Shown here: positions 1 to 5,367 of the stretch, piece after piece
Numbering within the stretch: the first letter of the stretch is position 1
Layout: each line of letters starts with the position of its first letter
From: an uncultured Paracoccaceae bacterium
GTDB taxonomy: Bacteria; Pseudomonadota; Alphaproteobacteria; Rhodobacterales; Rhodobacteraceae
Direction of reading: 5' to 3'
Assembly: GCA_937927885.1 (NCBI GenBank)
Contig: CALEZJ010000079.1
Span: 1-10,012 of the forward strand
Length of the DNA stretch: 10,012 bases
Translations under genes and position numbers: made by a program
Notes under the pieces: model-generated
Databases searched by the model: none
What the model saw: the letters and a program-made list of their open reading frames with translations, nothing else
What the model was told of the DNA's origin: nothing

Positions 1-11
1 GTGTTGGTCAT
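1..11 (-). CDS. Possible start of a minus-strand gene running off the left edge
   Basis: On the minus strand an ATG (complement of 9-11) is preceded by a full GGAGG Shine-Dalgarno core (complement of 18-22) with 6 bases between, and reads Met-Thr-Asn before the window ends. It points away from mipZ in the same direction, so it could be the next gene after mipZ. Only three codons are visible, so the product cannot be named. The competing reading is that this stretch is part of a plus-strand frame that stays open from base 1 to 351; both cannot be right. Confidence 0.35.
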
Positions 12-180
12 GGCGGGCCTCCGGCTGATCCCGCTTGTGCCACGGCGGGCAAGGCGGCTCAAGCCGGCCGCGCTGCCGCAAACCATCGCAACAACGGTCG
101 AAAATCACCGCGAGGCGGTCATGATCCTGCCCCGGTTCACCGCAAGGTTGATCACGTCAACCGCCCGGAAGGAGGCCCAC

Positions 181-351
181 ATGCAACTTTGCCGCGATCT
201 GATCGCCCGACTGGGGTTGTTTGGCCGCAGCGCGCCGAAAGAGGCGGATGCCTTCGGTGCCCGGCTGAACCGGATCGGCAACCGCGAGAAGCGCCACGAG
301 GGCGCCCCCTGCCCGCTGTTCAGAAATCAACCTCGACCGATGGAAGCCTGA
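181..351 (+). CDS. Possible 56-residue small protein of unknown function
   Basis: An ATG at 181 follows a perfect AAGGAGG (169-175) with 5 bases between, the strongest ribosome binding site in this part of the window. The frame ends at TGA 349-351. A hand count over the first 47 codons gives roughly 83% GC at third positions, 70% at first and 51% at second, which is the order expected for real coding sequence in such a genome. The last ten or so codons (from about 320) lie antisense to the end of mipZ and lose this bias. The protein is basic, with a Lys/Arg-rich middle and two Cys, and has no signal peptide or membrane segment. I do not recognise a family. The same frame is open back to base 1, so this could also be the end of a longer protein starting outside the window. 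Confidence 0.4.
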   Translation: MQLCRDLIARLGLFGRSAPKEADAFGARLNRIGNREKRHEGAPCPLFRNQPRPMEA

Positions 352-1129
352 GCGCCTTCATCAGGTCGCGCACTTCCTGCCGTGCGGCGATGTTCGACAG
401 GTTCAGTACATCCACCCCGGTATCCTTCAGGTCCAGAACCGTCAGGCCGCGCGGAAACAGCTCGCGGAAGATCACCCGCTCGGCAAAGCCGGGCGCCACG
501 CGAAAGCCGATGCGGCGCGACAATTCCTCAAGCGCAGAGCCGACCTTGCGCTTGTTGTGCATCTGCTGGGCGCCAAGGCGGTTGCGCAGCACGATCCAGT
601 CGATCGGCTTCAGCCCCGCCTGTGCCCGCAACTGCCGTGCCTGCCAGACCATTTCCGCATAGATCGACGGGCCCAGCACCGCATTGGTGACCGGATCAAT
701 CCGCGCCAGCAGGTCGAAATCGACAAAGCTGTCGTTCAGCGGCGTCACCAGGGGGTCGGCCAGCGAATGCGCGATCTGGCTCAGGCGCGTGTGACTGCCG
801 GGACAATCGATCACGATGAAATCGCTGTCGGCATCCAGACCCGCCATCGCCTCGGACAAACGGTGGTCGTTGATGTTCTCGTCCGGAGCCAGCCGCGCGG
901 GATCGACTTCGGGCAGGTCACGGTATTGCGGGCTGGGCAGGCTCACCCCGGCGCGGGCACAGAACGCCACGCGGTTCTCGATATAACGGCCAAAGCTGCG
1001 CTGACGCAGATCCAGATCCAGCGCGCCGACACGATGCCCCATCCGCGCCAGCGCCGTGGCAATGTGCATGGCGGCGGTCGACTTGCCCGAGCCGCCCTTT
1101 TCGTTACCGGTGACGATGATATGCGCCAC
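320..1129 (-). CDS. mipZ: MipZ, ParA-family ATPase positioning the division plane
   Basis: MipZ is a cytoplasmic P-loop ATPase that forms gradients from the chromosome origin through ParB and blocks FtsZ polymerisation away from midcell. The product (269 residues from the chosen start) has the deviant Walker A GNEKGGSGKST at residues 8-18, the switch region LDLDLRQRSFGRYIENR typical of MipZ, an IDCPG Walker B-like segment, and the MipZ signature VTPLNDSFVDFDLL. The C-terminal part (VLRNRL, RVIFRELFPRGLTVLDL, AARQEVRDLM) also follows MipZ rather than plasmid ParA. The GTG at 1127-1129 was chosen because the protein then begins MAHIIVTGNEKGG, matching the family; the in-frame ATG at 1165 adds 12 unrelated residues and has no clear Shine-Dalgarno. 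It lies after rpmE beyond a likely terminator, so it probably has its own promoter. No terminator is visible after it. Confidence 0.92.
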   Translation of the reverse strand: MAHIIVTGNEKGGSGKSTAAMHIATALARMGHRVGALDLDLRQRSFGRYIENRVAFCARAGVSLPSPQYRDLPEVDPARLAPDENINDHRLSEAMAGLDADSDFIVIDCPGSHTRLSQIAHSLADPLVTPLNDSFVDFDLLARIDPVTNAVLGPSIYAEMVWQARQLRAQAGLKPIDWIVLRNRLGAQQMHNKRKVGSALEELSRRIGFRVAPGFAERVIFRELFPRGLTVLDLKDTGVDVLNLSNIAARQEVRDLMKALRLPSVEVDF

Positions 1130-1191
1130 GCTCTGTTCCCGTCCTGATGTGTCGGGCCGGACCATAGGCCCCCGGCGCCCGCATGGGAAGC

Positions 1192-1220
1192 GGATTACCG
1201 CCGATGCCCCCGGCCCTCAA
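1192..1220 (-). promoter_or_regulatory. Weak candidate promoter for mipZ
   Basis: The minus strand has TTGAGG (complement of 1215-1220), 17 bases, then TAATCC (complement of 1192-1197). The -35 is fair and the -10 poor. It sits between the hairpin that seems to end the rpmE transcript and the mipZ start, which is where a mipZ promoter is needed. Spacing and position support it more than sequence does. Confidence 0.28.
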
Positions 1221-1225
1221 TGCGA

Positions 1226-1252
1226 AACGCCGCTGCCAGCGGCAACGGCGTT
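1226..1252 (-). terminator. Hairpin, probable terminator of the rplS-rpmE transcript
   Basis: Read on the minus strand, AACGCCGTTGCC, loop GCT, GGCAGCGGCGTT forms a 12-bp stem with one G-U pair and a 3-base loop. It begins 23 bases after the rpmE stop codon. It is followed by TCGCATT, a poor U-tract, so termination may be incomplete or need Rho. No gene lies in this interval, which fits a transcript end. Confidence 0.55.
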
Positions 1253-1275
1253 CCGGTTCGTTCCGCCGAAAGGTC

Positions 1276-1497
1276 TCAGAAACCCAGACCGGCGTATTTG
1301 TTCTTGAACTTCGACACGCGGCCGCCGGTGTCCATCAGACGGGTGCCGCCACCAGTCCAGGCGGGGTGCACGGACGGATCGATGTCGAGCGCCATCGTCT
1401 CGCCTTCCTTGCCCCAGGTCGATTTCATCTGCACCACGGTGCCGTCGACCAGCTTGACGTTGATCAGGTGATATTCGGGATGGATCGAAGCTTTCAT
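1276..1497 (-). CDS. rpmE: 50S ribosomal protein L31
   Basis: L31 is a small protein of the large subunit near the 5S rRNA/central protuberance that takes part in the bridge to the 30S subunit. The 73-residue product has the family start [10 protein letters not shown], the HPAWTGG segment near residue 44, and the ending [14 protein letters not shown]. It contains no cysteine at all, so it is a zinc-independent (C-minus) L31, a form common in alphaproteobacteria. The ATG is preceded by AAGGAA, which overlaps the TAA stop of rplS; only 11 bases separate the two genes. They are therefore almost certainly co-transcribed and may be translationally coupled. A hairpin terminator follows. Confidence 0.96.
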   Translation of the reverse strand: MKASIHPEYHLINVKLVDGTVVQMKSTWGKEGETMALDIDPSVHPAWTGGGTRLMDTGGRVSKFKNKYAGLGF

Positions 1498-1508
1498 GAC
1501 CCGGTTCC

Positions 1509-1886
1509 TTATTCTTCGCTCATGGCGCGGTAGTTGGTCTTCTCGACGATCCGGGCCGACTTGCCGCGACGGTCGCGCAGATAGTACAGCTTGGCGCGGC
1601 GGACACGGCCACGGCGCACGACGGTGATGCTGTCGATGTTGGTCGAATAGAGCGGGAACATCCGCTCGACGCCTTCGCCGAACGAGATCTTGCGCACGGT
1701 GAACGACGCGCCGATGCCCGAACCGCCACGGCGGCTGATGCAGACGCCTTCAAAGTTCTGCACGCGCGAACGGGTGCCTTCGGTCACCTTGTAGCCGACC
1801 TTGACGGTATCACCCGCCTTGAAATCGGGGATGGCCTTGGCCAGAGCAGCGATCTGCTCGGCCTCGAGTTGCTGGATCAGGTTCAT
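1509..1886 (-). CDS. rplS: 50S ribosomal protein L19
   Basis: L19 binds the large subunit at the 30S-50S interface. The 125-residue product is collinear with the family: N-terminal helix [12 protein letters not shown], the barrel segment [16 protein letters not shown] (about residues 22-37), [23 protein letters not shown] (about 44-66), [11 protein letters not shown], and the basic C-terminus [23 protein letters not shown]. The start ATG has AGGAGA (complement of 1894-1899) 7 bases upstream. In E. coli this gene is last in the rpsP-rimM-trmD-rplS operon. Here it follows trmD after a 265-bp gap that contains a good promoter and a structured leader, so it can be expressed independently of trmD. 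rpmE follows directly. Confidence 0.97.
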   Translation of the reverse strand: MNLIQQLEAEQIAALAKAIPDFKAGDTVKVGYKVTEGTRSRVQNFEGVCISRRGGSGIGASFTVRKISFGEGVERMFPLYSTNIDSITVVRRGRVRRAKLYYLRDRRGKSARIVEKTNYRAMSEE

Positions 1887-2089
1887 CTGATCGTCTCCTG
1901 ACTGGGCTCACGGTTGATCCGTGAAGGTCTGATGCCGTCCCAGAGCTCTGGTCTTCGACCGGGTCCCACCCGAAAGGGCAGCCCGCCAGAGATGCGGTCG
2001 TCGGTTCGTTGTTCATCTTTCCCGGCGCGATGGCCCGTCGAAGCAGACGGCACACCAAAGAAACCCAGCGGGCGATTCCGCCCCCGGAC
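1887..2089 (-). promoter_or_regulatory. Structured 5' leader of rplS, candidate ribosomal-protein leader RNA
   Basis: A transcript from the promoter at 2096-2124 would carry about 200 untranslated bases before rplS. On the minus strand this leader contains several short inverted repeats close together: CGGGT/ACCCG with a 3-base loop (1960-1972), an adjoining GGTC-GAA-GACC stem, the perfect 12-bp palindrome CCAGAGCTCTGG (1940-1951), and TCACGG/CCGTGA with a 5-base loop (1908-1924) that ends 9 bases before the Shine-Dalgarno. Neighbouring stems share bases and so could be alternatives. Autoregulatory leaders before ribosomal protein genes are well known, including one for L19 in Bacillus relatives, but I do not recognise this as a described family. 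That it binds L19 is inference. Confidence 0.45.
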
Positions 2090-2095
2090 GGGCGC

Positions 2096-2124
2096 GGTAT
2101 AGGGGCAAGGGTGCGGGGCGTCAA
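2096..2124 (-). promoter_or_regulatory. Probable sigma70-type promoter for rplS-rpmE
   Basis: The minus strand has TTGACG (complement of 2119-2124), a 17-base spacer, and TATACC (complement of 2096-2101). The -35 matches the consensus in five of six positions and the spacing is ideal, making it the best promoter match noticed in the window. Transcription would begin near 2089. It lies in the gap between trmD and rplS, only 4 bases from the REP-like palindrome. Confidence 0.68.
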
Positions 2125-2128
2125 GCTG

Positions 2129-2155
2129 GTAGGGTGGGGTTCAACCCCACCTTAC
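2129..2155 (+). repeat. REP-like palindrome, copy A, covering the trmD stop codon
   Basis: GTAG (2129-2132) is followed by the 19-base palindrome GGTGGGGTTCAACCCCACC (2133-2151; 9-bp stem, one central base) and TTAC. A GTAG tetranucleotide at the foot of a GC-rich palindrome is the hallmark of REP elements mobilised by REP-associated tyrosine transposases (RAYTs). The TTA at 2152-2154 is the trmD stop codon on the minus strand, so the element supplies the end of that gene. As RNA it would form a strong hairpin without a U-tract, possibly protecting the trmD 3' end or slowing polymerase. A related copy lies at 9937-9959 and a degenerate one at 9986-10012. Confidence 0.72.
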
Positions 2156-2958
2156 GAGGGCTGACCCCGGCGCGCCCACAGGTCTGGCCGCCGCTCGCGC
2201 GTCAGGCGTTCCGCCATGTCGCGCCGCCATTTCGCGATTTCGGCATGGTTGCCCGACAGCAGCACCGGCGGGATCTCGCGCCCCTCCCAGACGGCGGGCT
2301 TCGTATACTGCGGATGCTCCAGCAGTCCCGCCGAATGGCTCTCCTCCTCGGTCGAGGCTGCATTGCCCAGCACCCCGGGCAACAGCCGCACCGTGGCGTC
2401 GATCATCGCCTGCGCCGCGATCTCGCCCCCGGTCAGGACAAAATCCCCCAGGCTGACTTCCTCGATGCCAAACGCGTCCAGCACCCGTTCGTCCACCCCC
2501 TCGAAGCGGCCGCACAGCAGCGTGACACCGTCCGAGGCGGCCCAGCGCCGCGCCATCGCCTGATCGAACGGACGCCCGCGCGGGGAAAGATAGACCAGCG
2601 GCCAGCGCGCGCGACCCGGTGTTCCGACATCGGCCATCCTCAGTGCTCGCGCCACCACATCGGCGCGCAGCACCATCCCGGCGCCACCGCCCGCAGGCGT
2701 GTCATCGACATTGCGATGCTTGCCCTCGCCGAACACCCGCAGATCGATCGGCTCCAGCGCCCACAGGCCCAGATCCAGCGCCTTGCCGGTCAGGGATTCC
2801 CCCAGGACGCCCGGAAACGCCCCTGGAAACAGCGTGATGACCTTGGCCCGCCAGGCACCCTTGATGCGTGGCGGACCACCCATCAGGTCCTGCGGCGCCG
2901 CCGACAGCGTCACCGCCACCCGCCCGTGCGAGCGTTTCGGCGCCGCCTCGTCACTCAT
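2152..2958 (-). CDS. trmD: tRNA (guanine-N1-)-methyltransferase TrmD
   Basis: TrmD uses S-adenosylmethionine to make m1G37 next to the anticodon, preventing +1 frameshifting. The 268-residue product shows the trefoil-knot SPOUT motifs: [12 protein letters not shown] (about 122-133), [13 protein letters not shown] (147-159), [10 protein letters not shown] (170-179), [11 protein letters not shown] (188-198), then [11 protein letters not shown] and [12 protein letters not shown]. The conserved Arg of the family (E. coli Arg154) is Arg191. The residue aligned by eye to catalytic Asp169 of E. coli is Glu206. About 35 extra residues precede the usual family start (here near [11 protein letters not shown]), and the C-terminal domain is shorter than in E. 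coli. The ATG overlaps the rimM TGA by 4 bp (ATGA). Its stop codon lies inside a REP-like palindrome. Confidence 0.96.
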   Translation of the reverse strand: MSDEAAPKRSHGRVAVTLSAAPQDLMGGPPRIKGAWRAKVITLFPGAFPGVLGESLTGKALDLGLWALEPIDLRVFGEGKHRNVDDTPAGGGAGMVLRADVVARALRMADVGTPGRARWPLVYLSPRGRPFDQAMARRWAASDGVTLLCGRFEGVDERVLDAFGIEEVSLGDFVLTGGEIAAQAMIDATVRLLPGVLGNAASTEEESHSAGLLEHPQYTKPAVWEGREIPPVLLSGNHAEIAKWRRDMAERLTRERRPDLWARRGQPS

Positions 2959-3461
2959 TCCAGGAGCCCCTCGGGCGGATCGACAATCACCCGCCCCGCC
3001 GACAGATCGACGGTCGGCACCATCGCCACCGAGAACGGGATCAGCGCCGCAGGCTTGCCTGGACGCTGTACCTCCAGCAAATCCCCCGCCCCGTGGTTCA
3101 GAACCGCGCTGATCCGGCCCAGGGCCACGCCGCCGGTGTCGTAAACCGCCAGCCCGATCAGATCTGCGTGATAGAATTCATCATCCGGAAGGGATGGCAA
3201 CCGCGCGCGATCGGCATAAAGCCGCATTCCGCGCAGTGCCTCGGCCGCCTCACGGCTGGTCACGCCACTCAACCGCGCCGCCAGACCACCCGGCACCGGG
3301 CCGCCCAACGTCACGGAAAAAGACCGCGCGCCGTCCTCGGTGAACAGCGGGCCATACCCGGCGATCGCCGCAGGCTCGGCGCAGAAGCTTTTCAGCCGCA
3401 CCTCGCCGCGCACCCCAAAGGCGCCGGCGATGGCACCGACACAGACCCGATCCCCGCTCAT
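2955..3461 (-). CDS. rimM: Ribosome maturation factor RimM
   Basis: RimM binds S19 and assists late assembly of the 30S head. The 168-residue product has the N-terminal barrel signature [19 protein letters not shown] (residues 8-26) and a C-terminal PRC-barrel beginning near FYHADLIGL (about residue 97) and ending [31 protein letters not shown], both typical. The ATG at 3459-3461 is preceded by AAAGGGC; an in-frame TTG at 3488 lies in a repeat element and is not credible. The end overlaps trmD by 4 bp, so the two proteins are probably coupled. Between rpsP and rimM sits a hairpin-rich repeat that may lower rimM-trmD expression relative to rpsP. Confidence 0.95.
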   Translation of the reverse strand: MSGDRVCVGAIAGAFGVRGEVRLKSFCAEPAAIAGYGPLFTEDGARSFSVTLGGPVPGGLAARLSGVTSREAAEALRGMRLYADRARLPSLPDDEFYHADLIGLAVYDTGGVALGRISAVLNHGAGDLLEVQRPGKPAALIPFSVAMVPTVDLSAGRVIVDPPEGLLE

Positions 3462-3472
3462 GACGCGCGCCC

Positions 3473-3544
3473 TTTCATCTTGCCCCAAATATTCTCAGGG
3501 GGGTGAATGGCCGAAGGCCAGAGGGGGGCGCGAGCGCCCCCCTG
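3473..3544 (+). repeat. Two-hairpin intergenic repeat, copy 1 (rpsP-rimM gap)
   Basis: This 72-base element reads TTTCATCT, then a CAAATAT-CTC-G6-TGAA block, a hairpin TGGCC-GAA-GGCCA (3508-3520), the bases GA, and a second GC-rich hairpin (3523-3542; eight or nine base pairs) ending in CTG. A second copy of the same length lies at 8090-8161 in the same orientation. The flanking blocks are shared, while the first hairpin differs in sequence on both arms yet stays paired. Here it lies antisense to the rpsP operon: on the minus strand it starts 8 bases after the rpsP stop codon and would place two strong hairpins between rpsP and rimM. Similar sequences recur in Rhodobacteraceae intergenic regions as far as I recall, but I know of no assigned function. 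Confidence 0.7.
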
Positions 3545-3552
3545 CCCTTGCC

Positions 3553-3894
3553 TCACTCGGCCGCCTTCGCCGCGCGCTGCTTGGCGCGCTCGGTGGCTTT
3601 CTTGCCGGGAATCGCCTGCTTGGGGTTGTTGCGCTCGGCCTTCGGACGCACGCCCGCAGCCTCGAGGAAGCGCACGACGCGGTCGGTCGGCTGGGCGCCC
3701 AGGCCCAGCCAGTGCTGCACGCGCTCCATGTCCATCTTCACGCGGTCCTCGCTGTCCTTGGCCAGGAGCGGGTTGTAGGTGCCGACCTTTTCCAGGAAGC
3801 GGCCATCGCGCGGCATGCGCGAATCGGACACGACGATGGCATAGAACGGACGCTTCTTGGTGCCGCCACGGGCGAGACGGATCTTGGTAGCCAT
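3553..3894 (-). CDS. rpsP: 30S ribosomal protein S16
   Basis: S16 is an early assembly protein of the 30S body. The 113-residue product begins [42 protein letters not shown], with the family segment GTYNPL at about residues 38-43 and the [20 protein letters not shown] region at about 62-81. The remaining 30 or so residues are a Lys/Ala-rich basic tail typical of alphaproteobacterial S16. The ATG is preceded by AGGAGA (complement of 3900-3905) with 5 bases between. It heads the rpsP-rimM-trmD group and follows the chorismate mutase gene after only 50 bp, so read-through from the ffh-GNAT operon is likely; no clear separate promoter was found in the gap. Confidence 0.97.
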   Translation of the reverse strand: MATKIRLARGGTKKRPFYAIVVSDSRMPRDGRFLEKVGTYNPLLAKDSEDRVKMDMERVQHWLGLGAQPTDRVVRFLEAAGVRPKAERNNPKQAIPGKKATERAKQRAAKAAE

Positions 3895-3920
3895 GGGAAT
3901 CTCCTATCGTTGGCTGTTGC

Positions 3921-3935
3921 GGCGCATCACGCGCC
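3921..3935 (-). other. Small hairpin in the chorismate mutase-rpsP gap
   Basis: GGCGC-GTGAT-GCGCC on the minus strand forms a 5-bp stem with a 5-base loop, between the TAA of the chorismate mutase gene and the rpsP Shine-Dalgarno. There is no U-tract, so it is not an intrinsic terminator. It may be a processing or translation-control structure, or chance in GC-rich DNA. Confidence 0.25.
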
Positions 3936-3944
3936 AATCCGGGG

Positions 3945-4241
3945 TTATTTCTGCAACCTCTCGTGGTGACGGATCACCTCCGAGATGATGAAGTTCAGGA
4001 ATTTCTTCGCAAATTCGGGGTCGAGGTCGGCCTCCTTGGCCAGCCATTCCAGCCGCTCGATCTGGCGCGCCTCGCGGGCGGGGTCCGAGGGGGGCAGCGC
4101 GTGTTCGGCCTTCAGCCGCCCCACGCCCTGCGTGTGCTTGAACCGCTCGGCCAGCGTGTAGACGAGGATCGCATCGAGCCGGTCGATGCTTTCACGGTGC
4201 TCGCGCAGCAATTCCTGCGCGCGGGTTGCGGTGTCGCTCAT
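3945..4241 (-). CDS. Chorismate mutase, AroQ-alpha type
   Basis: This enzyme converts chorismate to prephenate, the branch point to phenylalanine and tyrosine. The 98-residue all-helical product is a stand-alone AroQ domain. By alignment with the E. coli P-protein mutase domain, the active-site residues are Arg16 (HRESIDRLD), Arg33 (LAERF), Lys44 (VGRLKAEH), and Asp53, Arg56 and Glu57 (SDPAREARQIERL). The residue corresponding to E. coli Gln88 falls in RHHE near the C-terminus and appears to be His or Glu; Glu occurs here in some other AroQ enzymes. The ATG at 4239-4241 was chosen because it overlaps the stop of the upstream acetyltransferase by 4 bp (ATGA); an upstream in-frame start at 4298 would bury 19 residues in that gene. 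Its place between GNAT genes and rpsP is unusual for an aromatic amino acid gene. Confidence 0.9.
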   Translation of the reverse strand: MSDTATRAQELLREHRESIDRLDAILVYTLAERFKHTQGVGRLKAEHALPPSDPAREARQIERLEWLAKEADLDPEFAKKFLNFIISEVIRHHERLQK

Positions 4242-4813
4242 GGATCCTCGCTTGGCGCATGGCGCCAGATTTCGGCGGGTTCGGGGTCGGTATCCCACTC
4301 GGCTGCGCCCTCATACCGCGCACCCAGCCTTTCGGCCAGCCGCCGCGACGGTGCGTTCGCGGGCGCGATATAGCTGACCAGCGACGGCAGGCCCCTGGGC
4401 CCCAACGCATGGTTGCGCACGGCCAGCGCCGCCTCGAAGGCCAGACCGCGTCCCCGCCCGTGCGAACAGAACAGAAAGCCCAGTTCGGGCTCGTGGTCGC
4501 CGGGTTCAAAGCCGATCTGCACGAAACCCAGAACAAGGCCGTCCCTGTCCGTCACCGTCCACATCCCATGCCCGCGCAGCAGCCACAGGCCGACCGAGGC
4601 GGCAAAGTCGCTGAACGCTGTATCCACATCGAACGGGCCGCCCATATGCCCCGCCGTGTCGTCGACCAGGATCTGACACCAGTAACCCGCATCCTCCAGC
4701 CGCGGCGCGCGCAAAAGGGTGCGCGGGGTCTCCAGCACCGGCAGCGCGGCGCCCAGCCGGGCGGCGAGATCCGCCGCAGGGCCGGCAATCGGGTTCAGCC
4801 AGGGCGCGCTCAT
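4238..4813 (-). CDS. GNAT acetyltransferase, RimJ/RimL-like (array member nearest chorismate mutase)
   Basis: This 191-residue protein belongs to the Acetyltransf_3 (RimJ/RimL-like) branch of GNAT enzymes, which move an acetyl group from acetyl-CoA to an amino group. It shows LPVLETPRTLLRAPRLED near residues 24-41, the MGGP segment at 57-60, WLLRGHGMW at 77-85, a PELGF strand at 109-113, the acetyl-CoA loop HGRGRGLAFEAAL at 118-130, and the C-terminal SYIAPANAPSRRLAERLGA at 147-165, ending with IWRH. The N-terminus is about 12 residues longer than its neighbours. The ATG overlaps the TGA of the next acetyltransferase (ATGA), and its own end overlaps the chorismate mutase start. The substrate cannot be told: ribosomal or other protein N-termini, or small amines, are all possible. 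Confidence 0.88.
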   Translation of the reverse strand: MSAPWLNPIAGPAADLAARLGAALPVLETPRTLLRAPRLEDAGYWCQILVDDTAGHMGGPFDVDTAFSDFAASVGLWLLRGHGMWTVTDRDGLVLGFVQIGFEPGDHEPELGFLFCSHGRGRGLAFEAALAVRNHALGPRGLPSLVSYIAPANAPSRRLAERLGARYEGAAEWDTDPEPAEIWRHAPSEDP

Positions 4814-5367
4814 GCATAGGCCTCCATCCCGGCGCCCTGCGCATCGGGCAAGGGGTGGCGCCAGATCGTCGTCGCCCCGAATTGCGCATGGGTGAACCCG
4901 CCCTCGGGCACGCAGCCCAGCCGAAAGGCCAGGGCCTCGGACCGCTGGTTGCCATTCAGGATCAGACTGATCGCCGTGCTCCAGCCCAGCACCTCATAGG
5001 CCCAGGCGCGTGTCGCCAACGCAGCCTCGGCGGCCAGACCGCGCCCTTCGCCCTGCCAGAGGGTCCAGGCGATCTCGGGCTCGGGCCAGCCTTCGGGGAA
5101 CCAGGGGCCGGCGGTGCCGATGGCCTGCCCGCTCGTGCGGTCCTCCAGCACAAAGACCCCGTAACCGCGCAACACCCAATGGCCGATCATGTGACCAAAG
5201 GCGCGCCAGGCCTGATTGCGCTCCAGCGGCCCACCGGTAAAGCGCGACCGATCGCTGGCCTGATACGCTGCGAAGGCGTCGAAATCCGCAAGGCGCGGCG
5301 CACGCAGGATCAGGCGAGGAGTTTCCAGCACCGGGATCGCAGCGGTAAAGGTGTCAGCAAGGGTCAT
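4810..5367 (-). CDS. GNAT acetyltransferase, RimJ/RimL-like
   Basis: This 185-residue paralogue has IPVLETPRLILRAPRLADF at residues 11-29, FTGGP at 43-47, WVLRGYGVF at 64-72, PEPEIAWTLW at 95-104, the acetyl-CoA loop GEGRGLAAEAALA at 106-118, and SLILNGNQRSEALAFRLG at 134-151, ending TIWRHPLP plus a short tail. In the C-terminal motif the usual IxPxN is replaced by ILNGN, the most divergent version in the array, but the Asn and Ser that normally close the fold are kept. ATG and upstream TGA overlap by 4 bp, and the end overlaps the next gene the same way. No signal peptide or membrane segment, so it is cytoplasmic. The substrate is unknown. Confidence 0.88.
   Translation of the reverse strand: MTLADTFTAAIPVLETPRLILRAPRLADFDAFAAYQASDRSRFTGGPLERNQAWRAFGHMIGHWVLRGYGVFVLEDRTSGQAIGTAGPWFPEGWPEPEIAWTLWQGEGRGLAAEAALATRAWAYEVLGWSTAISLILNGNQRSEALAFRLGCVPEGGFTHAQFGATTIWRHPLPDAQGAGMEAYA

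Noticed and set aside
1130..1165. ATG start at 1165 for mipZ
   Set aside because: The 12 added residues do not match MipZ and lack a ribosome binding site; the GTG at 1129 starts the conserved MAHIIV segment.
1810..2124. Minus-strand frame through the rplS leader, with an internal ATG at about 2016
   Set aside because: Runs out of frame into rplS, begins upstream of the promoter, and resembles no family. An upstream open reading frame starting MNNEP in the leader cannot be excluded but has only a weak ribosome binding site.
2129..2155. Intrinsic terminator after trmD
   Set aside because: The stem is strong but the stop codon is inside it and no U-tract follows on either strand; the GTAG foot and second copy at 9937-9959 fit a REP element better.
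2134..3144. Plus-strand open frame of 336 codons opposite trmD and rimM
   Set aside because: Arg/Pro/His-rich antisense of two well-supported genes, with no ribosome binding site of note.
3462..3488. In-frame TTG start extending RimM by 9 residues
   Set aside because: It lies in the repeat element, while the ATG at 3461 has AAAGGGC upstream and gives the family N-terminus.
4242..4298. Upstream start for the chorismate mutase gene
   Set aside because: It would overlap the preceding acetyltransferase by about 60 bp and add an Arg-rich stretch absent from AroQ domains; the ATGA overlap start matches the other junctions.
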